Shown one piece after another: positions 22,880 to 33,683 of a DNA stretch of 33,718 nucleotides; position 1 is the stretch's first letter; each line of letters opens with the position of its first letter. The translations under genes and the position numbers were made by a program. Source of the stretch: Lingula anatina (taxonomy: Eukaryota > Brachiopoda > Lingulata > Lingulida > Lingulidae); the NCBI RefSeq assembly GCF_001039355.2, contig NW_019775607.1, forward strand, positions 50,862-84,579, in the 5' to 3' direction. The notes below the pieces were generated by a model. It had not been told where the DNA came from, did not search any database, and saw only the letters and a program-made list of their open reading frames with translations.

Positions 22880-23405
22880 AAGCATCGCGCGTTGCGAATA
22901 GCGATTTCACTTACAGGCTACAGTGTATAATATGGGGCGAATATGGGCGAGTTATGGAATCGCGACGTTTGCGCTTGGTCGCAATGTGCGATGCTTTCGA
23001 GTTATGAGGCCCTGGGCTCCGTATCTCGAAAGGTTCGCTATGTTGCGCACGCGTGTTAGTGTCTCGATTCCACAACCGATTCTATTTCGAGATACGGGGC
23101 CATGAAATCTTGCGTACGTGCAAGTGAGTCTCGATTTCATGGCGTGCGCAAGTGTCTCGATTCCATGGCCCCGTATCTCGAAATAGAATCGGTTATGGAA
23201 TCGAGACACTAACGCTCGTGCGCAACATAGCGAACCTTTCGAGATGCGGAGCCCTGGGCTCAGTAACGCGAAAGCATCACGAACTGCGAATAGCGATATC
23301 ACCATGTATTTCGAGGTTATTGTATGGGGCGAGTAAATCCCGAGTTTTGGAATAAAGACCCTTGCGCTCGGTCGCAATTCGCGATGCTTTCGGGTTACGG
23401 AGCCC
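22880..23405. repeat. Nested foldback (hairpin) element, CG-rich
   Basis: The arm at about 22989-23104 is an almost perfect complement of 23164-23279; shared blocks include ccgtatctcgaaa, aacatagcgaacctttcga and gtgtctcgattcca. A loop of about 59 bases (23105-23163) separates them. Outside the arms, 22881-23010 and 23271-23400 are diverged direct copies of each other (agcatc ... gcgaatagcgat ... tatggggcga ... gatgctttcg). Each direct copy also begins and ends with complementary sequence. It is richer in CpG and TCGA than its surroundings. No transposase is visible. Confidence 0.8.
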
Positions 23406-23734
23406 CGTTCTAACAGTGAAATACGCAGAGTAACGATGTCTATTCAAAGATTCAAAGCGTCTAGAAGCAAATGTGCTTTGGCACAGTGTCAGTTATATGC
23501 AAGTACGCATCAGAGATTTACATTTAAAAAAGTACAAGTTTATATTTATGTCCGTCACGGGGAAATGGAATGTATAGTACTACCTGTAGGTGTTGTGCAC
23601 TAGGGTAAAGTATAATAAATATTTTAATATTAAATTTAAATTCTTAAAAGAACCTGTTTTAAAAAGCTGTAAATGTTATCCTGTGTTTTGTAGATTAGTT
23701 CCAGTGTAGTTCTCGTCCTTTTTGTAGCGCATTC

Positions 23735-23893
23735 AGCACAGCCGACTAACAGATCCCTGGCTCAAATATGGCCACCCTCAAAAAAGCCTGCCGCTAAATT
23801 TCCGATTAGACATTGAATAGATTCTTCACGGGGATCACGCATAAAGTATTCAAGTAGGTCGGACATATTTGATCCACGGATCTGTTAGTCCGG
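23735..23893. mobile_element. Short inverted-repeat MITE
   Basis: The block gactaacagatccctgg ... caaatatggcc at about 23740-23772 is the complement, with mismatches, of ggacatatttgatccacg ... gatctgttagtc at about 23862-23892. The loop contains gaatagattcttcacgggga, which resembles the loop of the element at 29200-29333, so the two belong to one family. Its right edge coincides with the start of the 1.4-kb duplicated SLC18 upstream segment. Confidence 0.6.
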
Positions 23894-25268
23894 TGTTCTG
23901 AATATTCTCTTGGAGACTCAGGAAATCGAGAAAGGAAGTTTGAATCCATGTTTCCAGGGAATGCATTCTTGTATATTGTAAAGGGACAACCAAGAGGTTC
24001 ATATTTTACAATAAACACATTGCAAGTAAAACTTTTCGTTTTATATCCCACTACTCGTTACTTACGTTTGTGATTTATTTGGGATGATTACATTGCTTCA
24101 AAGAGTGTTTCTTTTGACCGTTCCACAACTCATTTGGCTATTATTATCAAGACTTTTGGCTTCTTTGCGTTTCTTTTGAGCGGTCTGTGCTTATTTTAAG
24201 TGGTTCGCAATTTATGCAGCCTATAGGGAAGTCTTTCTGTTCAAAAGCCACATCATCCGCATTACGCTCAGCTGTCCAGAGTTTCTTTCGGCACGTTATT
24301 CTGGAGTCCATTTATATAATCCTTTGAGAATAGAAATGTTGAACTATCGATAATCAGAGCGTAATTTCGTCATACTGAAAATGGTCTGGGGCCGAGAAAA
24401 AGAACCCGTTTATGTAAACAGCAAGAAATCGGGGTAAAATCATTTTACATTACAGTGCTCGCTACAAGTATGTTATCGTTAGCACCACTGTGCTCGTATA
24501 ATCACCAGTTTTTTAATGATAGTTTTATTAAGCTTATAAAATGAGCCTTGAAATGTTTTTTTTTTCATTCATCCTATGCTAACCCATCTCAGCAAGTGTT
24601 TTATTATGACCCAGTCGTGCTAGAGTTTTGTAGTAATGTAAATAGTTAGCTCGGCCAACCGCAACTTTGATGCAAGGGAACATCAAGACAGAAGACAAAT
24701 GTAGCGAGTCTCATAATTCGTTATGCATGGCATGGAAAAGAAAAAAATCCACGTCAAGAATATTTACAATATTCTGTATAAAAAATCACTTAGATATTTG
24801 AACTTGCGTGACACCATTAATTTTTGTACCCGCTAGTCGTCAATAGCATAAGTCCAATTGCATTGAAAAGTAATTTTTTGAAAAAAAAATTATAACATAT
24901 TTTGAATGGAACCACAAAGTGTTGCATGCCAGTGTGTCTCATCTCATTAATTTTTTTACACCTGGCGGACTTGAACGAGGTTGTACCCAAATGTACATTA
25001 CCACACCTTTTGACCTAGTAAAGACCTTAAGTAGCGCCATGCCGCTCCGCAAACCAGGCGATATCGAACAATTCGAACTAAAACCGATGCCTTCTGAGAA
25101 TACGGCAGAAAAGGACTCCAAGCAAATGGGTCTTTGGCATCGGTTCCGCCGTTCCAGTGCCCTTATTATCGGCGTGGTTTTTGTGGCTCTTGGACTTGAA
25201 GTGTCCCTTTCAACAGCCCTAGGTAGGTCAAAAGTACACGAAGGGAACTCCAACTGCCCATAGAACTG
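23893..25268. repeat. Copy 1 of duplicated segment carrying SLC18 exon 1
   Basis: From 'ggtgttctgaat' to the N at 25269 this matches 25549-26952, apart from scattered substitutions, small indels and a locally replaced stretch near 24397-24440. Similarity stops exactly at the N. The coding portion differs from copy 2 at only two bases. Confidence 0.85.
24991..25222 (+). CDS. SLC18-type transporter first coding exon, copy 1
   Basis: ATG at 24991 gives 77 residues from MYITTPFDL through a cytosolic N-terminus to the first half of TM1 (ALIIGVVFVALGLEVSLSTAL). It ends with CTAG|gtaggt, a phase-1 donor. It is colinear with copy 2 at 26675-26906 (offset 1684 bases, no indels) and differs by one residue (Met46 here, Thr in copy 2). 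It could be spliced to the exon at 29692 like copy 2. The N at 25269 lies 47 bases after it, which makes a haplotype or assembly duplicate plausible. Confidence 0.75.
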
Positions 25269-25269
25269 N
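25269..25269. other. Single N, probable contig join
   Basis: One ambiguous base placed exactly where copy 1 of the duplicated segment stops matching copy 2 (both read catagaactg up to this point). It is more consistent with a join than with an uncertain base call. Confidence 0.7.
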
Positions 25270-25548
25270 ACCTGTTTTTTGAAAACCTTGTCCAACGTAA
25301 TATCATATAAATTCTGTATTTCTCTCATTTTTTAGAAACTTGGGACTCCGTTTCTGTTTCTGTCCTCAAAAATCAACAGACGAAGGCACAGATACTAACA
25401 AACGAGATTTAAACGAGAGTAGCAATTAAGCGTAACAGAGATAGGCATCCATTGTTCTCTGGGTTCTATTCATTCCGACCAATGAGAGACCGTAATACGG
25501 GCTCCGCCCCCACGCGTGTAATCTCCTTCTGTTATAACTCCTTGGTTT

Positions 25549-26952
25549 GGTGTTCTGAATGCTCTCTTGGAGATCGAGAAAGGAAGTTAGAGTCCATGTT
25601 TCCAGGGAATGCATTCTTGTATATAATAATTGTAAAGGGACAACCACTGTTCGTATGAGATCCATATTCATAGAAATGTGGTATATTCTACTGTGGCTTA
25701 TTTAAAATACGATGGTTTTCGTTTTATATCCCACTACTCGTTACTTACGTTTGTGATTTATTTTGGGTGATTACGTTGCTTTAGAGAGTGTTTCTTTTGA
25801 CCGTTTCACAACTCATTTGGCTATTATTATCAAGAATTTTGGCTTCTTTGCGTTTCTTTTAAGCGATCTGTGCTTATTTTAAGTGGTTCGCAATTTACGC
25901 TGCCTATAGGTAACTCTTTCCGTTCAAAAGCCACATCATCCGCATTACGCTCTGCTGTCTAGAGTTTCTTTCGGCACGTTATTCTGGAGTCAATTTATAT
26001 AATCCTTTGATAATAAAAGTGTTGAATTATCGATAATCAGAGCGTAATTTTGTCATTCTGAAAATAGTCTGGAGCCGACAAAAAGAAAATTATAGAAATA
26101 GTAAAATCTGGCTAAACCGTTCGCATTTTGCATTACAGTGCTCGCTACAAGTATGTTATCGTTAGCACCTATGTACTCGTATACTCACCAGTTTTTCTAA
26201 CGATAGTTTTTTTAAACTTATAAAATGAGCCTTTAAATGTTTTTTTTTCATTCATCCTATGCTAACCCATCTCAGCATGTGCTTTATAATGACCCAGTCG
26301 TGCTAGGGTTTTGTAGCAATGTAAATAGCTGGCTTGGCCAACCGCAACTTTGATGCAAGGGAACATCAAGACAGAAGACAAATGTAGCGAGTCTCATAAT
26401 TCGTTATGCATGGCATGGAAAAGAAAAAAAATCCACGTCAAGAATATTTACAATATTCTGTATAAAAAAACACTTAGATATTTGAACTTGCGTGACACCA
26501 TTAATTTTTGTACCCGCTAGTCGTCAATAGCATAAGTCCAATTGCATTGAAAAGTAATTTTTTGAAAAAAAAATTATAACATATTTTGAATGGAACCACA
26601 AAGTGTTGCATGCCAGTGTGTCTAATCCCATTAATTTTTGTACACCTGGCGGACTTGAACGAGGTTGTACCCAAATGTACATTACCACACCTTTTGACCT
26701 AGTAAAGACCTTAAGTAGCGCCATGCCGCTCCGCAAACCAGGCGATATCGAACAATTCGAACTAAAACCGATGCCTTCTGAGAATACGGCAGAAAAGGAT
26801 TCCAAGCAAACGGGTCTTTGGCATCGGTTCCGCCGTTCCAGTGCCCTTATTATCGGCGTGGTTTTTGTGGCTCTTGGACTTGAAGTGTCCCTTTCAACAG
26901 CCCTAGGTAGGTCGAAAGTACACGAAGGGAACTCCAACTGCCCATAGAACTG
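25549..26952. repeat. Copy 2 of duplicated segment carrying SLC18 exon 1
   Basis: Counterpart of 23893-25268. Between the copies, 25270-25548 is not shared and includes half of the 1376-1408 palindrome (25529-25544). Confidence 0.85.
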
Positions 26953-29900
26953 TTTTTAAGATTAAAAAATACATAAATGTGTACGATTTAATGTTTAGAA
27001 TTTGTAATATAAAAAAGCACGTAGTTAAAGGGATAATAACTCTTCGTATGAGATCTATATTTCACAATAAAAACATTGTGAATAACTCATAGAAATATAA
27101 TATATTCTGTTTTACCACAAAAACGGCAGTTATAGCTATTATTCTTATATCTTAGTTTGTCTTTAGACCACGTGACCTCCATTGATGGCTATACTCTGTT
27201 AAAATCTCTTACTCCAGGAAAATTCATTTTTTGGCCGAAACGAAGAGTTATTATCACTTTAAGGATAAATGGATAAAAGTGTTTTGATTTTGGCACATTG
27301 AGGCTAAAATGAGTGCCTCCTTACAATTTTGTGGGAGTTGGAGATTAATGATAATTCAGTTTATCATTGTCACTCTGAATTTTCATATGTGACGGTTTAT
27401 AAAGGTTTACTTTTTTTAGGCATTAAAGTCCAGAAATATAATTCTCACTGCTCTGAATACTTGCCCGTAGTCGGGAGGGGGGGTCGAAAGAACTGCCCTT
27501 TTTACTGGGAAAAGGTCCACTTTGGATAAATTTGATCTAGGTAAACTAAGGTTCCATGAAAAAAGTCCACATTTTCAGAAAAAGACCCCCATTTTGCAAT
27601 TGCTGGCTACGGGCCTGAATTAGATAGGCCTACATGTATTTCACTGGTCACTGGTTAACTCGGGGAACCCACGCAAGGCAAGCATATTCAACAAGAGAAG
27701 AAATAAGCTTTGATATACCTGTACTTGGTGTGAAGAGGACACGTTCAACTTGGCGTAGTTAATACAACCGTGAGCATGTTTTTTTTTTCGTATAGATGTA
27801 TTCAACATGCAGTATTTAGGCCAAGATTTTTTTGTTATATAACAAAAAAAAAATGTTTGAATCTCCACTGCCACAATTAACTCAAATATCAACTGATTAA
27901 ACTTTTTCTTTTTGGCTCAGATTGGATAAATTGCCTGTCATTGTTTTTGTTTTGTGACATTGAGTCTCATNAAAAAAGTCCACATTTTCAGAAAAAGACC
28001 CCCATTTTGCAATTGCTGGCTACGGGCCTGAATTAGATAGGCCTACATGTATTTCACTGGTCACTGGTTAACTCGGGGAACCCACGCAAGGCAAGCATAT
28101 TCAACAAGAGAAGAAATAAGCTTTGATATACCTGTACTTGGTGTGAAGAGGACACGTTCAACTTGGCGTAGTTAATACAACCGTGAGCATGTTTTTTTTT
28201 TCGTATAGATGTATTCAACATGCAGTATTTAGGCCAAGATTTTTTTGTTATATAAAAAAAAATGTTTGAATCTCCACTGCCACAATTAACTCAAATATCA
28301 ACTGATTAAACTTTTTCTTTTTGGCTCAGATTGGATAAATTGCCTGTCATTGTTTTTGTTTTGTGACATTGAGTCTCATGCTTGGGGAAATCTCCCCTTT
28401 GCTCTCACCAAGGTGAGCCAGTGCCAACCCCATATCAGGTCAGGCATTTCATTACCTCTCGTCACGCCAGTTTTTGGGTAGGAGACACAATTTACTACTG
28501 CAATAATGCCTTTGGGATCTACTTACCGTTTAACGGGGTCACATGGATTTTTTCTAGTTATTCAAATTTCAATTACTTCGACTATTTTAAGAACATTCAT
28601 GTACTGCGAGAGCATGGACTTGTTGGGGGGGGGGGGGGGGGCGCTGCAGGAACTCTGTACTCGCAGTTGCACTACATGTCATTTAACCGTCCTATTAGCA
28701 ATAAAAGTTGATTTTCTCTCATTCTAAAAAACGATTGCGAATGTAGAGATTGATTTAAACCATTTGATTGTCGGTGCGAATTTCTTTTCCTGTTCAATTA
28801 TGTGGTATAAAATTGTAGCAAGTATATCCTCGTTCTGAAATAGCCCTTGGGCAGCTTTCACAAAAGAGGCCATTACTCAGGCTAAAATCCTTGTACATGT
28901 AGAACTAAGTGTCACTACTCAGGATAAAAACCTTTGTAGTACCGGTAGCTAGGTTAGTGCAGGGTCACCACTTAAGAAAAAAAAAACCTGGGCACTAGGT
29001 TAACAGTCAGTTATTGCTTTGGGTATACAACTAGCACAACTGTATTCTTTTCAAAGCCCAAGTCCATATCAGTTTTGGGCACAACTGCCACATTTGAACA
29101 ATTTTCACCCAACACTTCCACATATATATTCCCAATATTAAGTACTCCCCATTATTGAAATAAGGGCCCATTCAGAACAAATTGATCCACGTACCTAAAG
29201 ATCCACGGATCAAATATGGCCGACCCACTTGAAAGCTTACCGTATAAAAATCCCTAATAAACACTGAAAAGATTCCCTGCGCGGATTACACGGTAGGCTT
29301 TCAAGTGGGTCGGCCATATTTGATCTGCAGATCTGTTATTCAGAGCGCATTCAGAGCAGCTAACCTGCGGCTTAACTGGTCCTCCGACTATATATGGCCG
29401 ACCCCACAAAAAGGCAAGTCGCTTACTCCCCTGATGGTCTCCCCGTCTCCACACGCACTATTGAACGGATTAAATCACGGCTCCGAGGTTTAATTGCTCT
29501 TGGACCCTGCAGCGAAGGCTCCTGTGGAGGTGGGGAGACCTTCAGGATATTAGTCGGCGCTGCTTTTAAGTGGGTCGGCCATATTTAGTCCGCGGATCAA
29601 CTTGTTCTGAATGCGCTGTAAGATAAACTCTGGTAGTTAATGCGGCCTAATTATCCCAACACCTCACATGTGCTTATTCGACCTCCTCTAGATGCCATTC
29701 TCCCTTGTATGTTACTGGAAAGCGACACAGGCGAGGATTGCCGCACCATCCAAGCCGGGCAGACCAACTTCTCACTGCCTACCATAGATTATACTGGCGA
29801 GGGCGGCTTTGTGATCGGAACTAAGAGCATCGTGGAAGTGTTCGCCAAACCGCTGTTTGGTATTCTTATTGACAGGTAAGTTTTTGCTGCCAATTTTAGA

Positions 29901-30849
29901 AGTTCCAAGATATTTAGAGGACCGTTTGTAGATTTTTTATGCTTTTGTCCAGATTATTATTTCTTCTTTTTTATGTATATAGCCTTATTGATATGTTTAT
30001 GAATCATCCTAGTATTTGTGAGAAATGAAATTACCACTCATGCTCAAAGATTTATTTAAAACGTTAATTATTAGTAATTGTAAGCACTAGAGTAACTGTA
30101 GTTAGGAAACCTCTATTCTAGAGTTGGACACAGATGGCCGCTTCTTTTGGGATCAATTATAAATATAGCAGCGACATTGGGTATGTATGTTCTCTATTGT
30201 AAAACACATTTTTCTCTGACTGCTCTGACTATTTCAAATGGATATATTTTTACCTTCTTATATTAACAGAAAGAAATGTGTTAAGAGAATGCGCAGAGGG
30301 TATTTATAAATAGTTATTCTAACTAACGACAGCTTCGTAACTAACGACAGCTTCGTGAAACGGGCCCCTGCTTTGTCATAGTCTGGTAATTCGTGCGTGA
30401 TTCTAAGTGTACAGTTCGTAGGAACATGGACAATACTGAGTTTAAACCATTCATACACATGCCATTGGTTGCATTTTAGATTCATGTTTTCTTAGTCTAG
30501 CAATAACAAAAATGCTAAATTAATTTACTCGACACGTGTGATCGTATAAATCATATGCTCCATTTTTTATTTTCTTTCTTAAAAGCTTTTGCCTTTCTGA
30601 ACGGCTTCCCTATGCTGATGTTGTCGCGAGCTATGCAGGGAGTGGGCTGCAGTCTAACCACAGTAGCAGGTAAGTTTTTGTTTTAAAGTTTTGTATCTGT
30701 CAAAGATTACTAGACTATATGTATTCATAGGTGGAGCACGCAGAGAGTGGAATTGAGGGAAAAAGACGTGCCATCTACGTTTTCAACACTGGATTAATTA
30801 TACTGATGGCACTTACTGCTGAATTGAACTTATGTATACAGGCCGTTGC

Positions 30850-30896
<47 letters not shown>

Positions 30897-33647
30897 GAAA
30901 GAGAGAGATATTATAGAGAGTAGATCGGTGTCGAAATAAAAACGAGTTATGTCATCGCCATATTGTATTAGGTTTGACGACGTTCATAATCTTCACCGTG
31001 AACAACCAACACATTATGTCTGGCGCACCTAACGCACTGTTATTTCTCAACAGCCATTGCGATGCTTGCAGAAGCATACACTGACGTTGATGAAAGATCA
31101 AGGGCCATGGCTAAGGCTTTTGGAGGGTATGCATTCGGTGTTATATGTAAGTAACACCTTTCATGTCAACTATCTTTCTCTCTCTTTATCTCTCTCTTGA
31201 TCTCTCTCCCTGTCTGTCTCTCTACATGTCAGCCGTCTGTTAAACTATGACTATGATAATTTCTTTTTTTCGTCTGCCCATTTTTTCTTCAAGTGTTTTT
31301 CTATAATTTCAAATGATTTTAATCGAACTCTGTCAAATTCCTTTTATGCAAATTCCCGACGTACTTTTTCTCCTTAATCAATCCAAGTTTACAAGGTAAT
31401 AATTGCATCTTTTTGTGCGTCAAAAGTACATATTATTAAAAAAGATCTTATCTACTGAAAATGCATTATCAACCATGTACATGCAACCTAGATGACACAA
31501 GATGACGTCATATTTCAGTTGGATTTCCACTGGGTACATTAACTTATCAGTTTCTGGGCAAAGAGTTTCCCTTCCTGATACTCGCTGGCATTAACGTGTT
31601 AGACGCAGGTGAGAAGACGTGTTCACCACAGAAACAAATTCAACTGGAAATGTGACTGCATGACGTCACTAGATTGTTTTGCATGAAAAGTACCGTTGTA
31701 AAGCTCTGAGGCCAGCATGGGCTGTCTGTATAATATAGTCGTTTGGTGACGTCATTTATATTATTTCCAGTCTAATTTGTTACTGTTTTTTTCAAGGCTT
31801 CCTTGCTGTTAGATGTTTAATTCCGTTACTTCTTGCTCGAATCGTGTCTCTGAAAAATCTGGTGTAATCCATGCAGGCATCGAGGAATTTGGTTTCGTTT
31901 AAACCAGGAGCCTTCATTGAGCAGCTGCAGCAGATAACAGTTTTGCGTGCATTAGGACGCAAACAGACTTAAGATGGTCTTTGTAATATAACTTTTTATT
32001 TGAGAATATAAATCAAAACATACAATTTAATCCATTTCATATCATTTATACTTATCATAGCAGTACGGTTGTGCTTTTAGATGTCGATGAACGTTTGGGT
32101 TTAGTTTTTTTGTTTTTTTAATTTGTCAACGGATCTTGAATATAAGACACATTAACTGCCATAATAAAATGAATATATTCCCATATGCGCGTTTGCATGC
32201 ACACGGGGTAGAAACAGCTTTCACATTTGTCAGTTCTCTTCCAGTTTTTAGACTCATCATCGTGGTTCCGGAAAAACTGGTAGGTATACAGTGGCGGTAC
32301 ACTAAATGCAGCATGATGCACATTTTAATAAATACGTTTACACAAGACTGTACATGACCAAGTCAACAGTAAATGTAACGAGCACTGTTCAAAATACAGA
32401 TCAAAAACTATTAAATGCCCAAACATTTAAAACACGGGCTCAGCTATGTTTTTATTACGACGTAAGGCATGAATAAGAGACCGTGCAGGGCAATGAAACA
32501 TTCCTTATAAAATGAATGAAATGATGGATCTAAAAGAGTTACAGATTGTAATATTAATTGTAATCTTAAAGGGTCAAACTTAAAGGATGGAATATTCAAA
32601 ACAATAAAGCTGTATCAGTTATTTTGTCAGATTAAAATGAAAGCCTTTAAAAATGTCTAAATGATTCATTTGCAGTTCTTATATCAGGTTTATAGCATGA
32701 TGTAGAATTCATATTTTTCTTCTAATTGTTGAATACAACTGGTGGATATAAATTGTTTTGGGCTTCAATCCCATGATTTTTTTTATCTGTACGCAGGTTG
32801 AACCTTCATCTTATGGGGCGTGGAGTGACTTTAAAGAGTTACTGGTTGACCCGTACATTGAGCTGGGACTCGGTAAGGGCATCATATTGGGTTTCAGGAA
32901 TTAAGAAAACCATTAAAGAGTAAAATAGATATAGATAAAATAAATGTCAAGAGATTATATTTTTTTCGAAAGTATTTGGTTGTGCAAATCATACACGATT
33001 GTGTGTTTTAACAAAGGCTGTACGTATTTATACAGTGTTACAATGATTCGCTAATGACTCGTTCATGACTTTTGTACACTTACATGTAGGAAGGCGTTTT
33101 TTAATACATTACTTCCATCAGTAACCCAGCAATACAAAAGCAAAGAGTTACCTTGCAAGTAAAAATAAAATAATAAAAAATAAAAACATGATTGCAATAT
33201 ATACGTATACACTATATGGGAATACGCAATGACAACGTTGCTAACAACAAGCGTTGCCACGTGACTCCCACGAGGATATTTTTTCAAATGTTCATATCTG
33301 GTGCACGTGCAGGTTACACCCTGATGTACACCCTCAGCTTAGGAGCCAGCCTCGCCATTGCACCGCCCTGGATAATGGAGGAACAGTTCGGGATGGTTTG
33401 GGAAATAGGTGAGTCTTTTTTCTTTTTTGTAATTTTTATTTACTTAAAAAAATATTTTTGCATCTGCGTACAGCGGAATTTGGTCCTAACGATGCACCAC
33501 ATTTCACGACGTTTGCAGGAACACGCGGTATCATACAAAACCTCTTCATCAAACAAAATGACATAAGAAATCATGAAATTTTCTCCACAAATACCTTGTT
33601 CAAAGATTAACTACCTGCGACGATATTTTGATGACAATATCTTCCTG

Positions 33648-33683
<36 letters not shown>

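Larger units (their letters stand above)
22803..24990. other. Repeat-rich spacer between the zinc-finger gene and the SLC18-type gene
   Basis: This stretch contains the nested foldback repeat (22880-23405), a MITE (23735-23893) and, from 23893, the first copy of the duplicated upstream region of the SLC18 gene. The zinc-finger 3' UTR presumably occupies its beginning. No coding region is recognisable; the open frames at 22923-23377 are shadows of the CG-rich repeat. Confidence 0.6.

Noticed and set aside
22923-23377. Open frames on both strands with similar sequences
   Set aside because: They mirror each other because the region is an inverted repeat with CG-rich sequence; no protein family fits.
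24919-24990. Upstream extension of SLC18 exon 1 from a GTG
   Set aside because: GTG is not a likely animal start; the first in-frame ATG at 24991 gives a sensible cytosolic N-terminus, and the upstream part differs more between the two copies.
28382-28727. Glycine-run open frames
   Set aside because: They depend on a 17-base G run inside an SLC18 intron.
30851-30910. Possible CRISPR-like or other array from short repeats
   Set aside because: Simple AG microsatellite; there are no spacer-separated repeats anywhere in the window and the genome is animal.
32118-32357. Overlapping open frames on both strands
   Set aside because: No family signature, and they lie in an SLC18 intron with no compatible splice phase.
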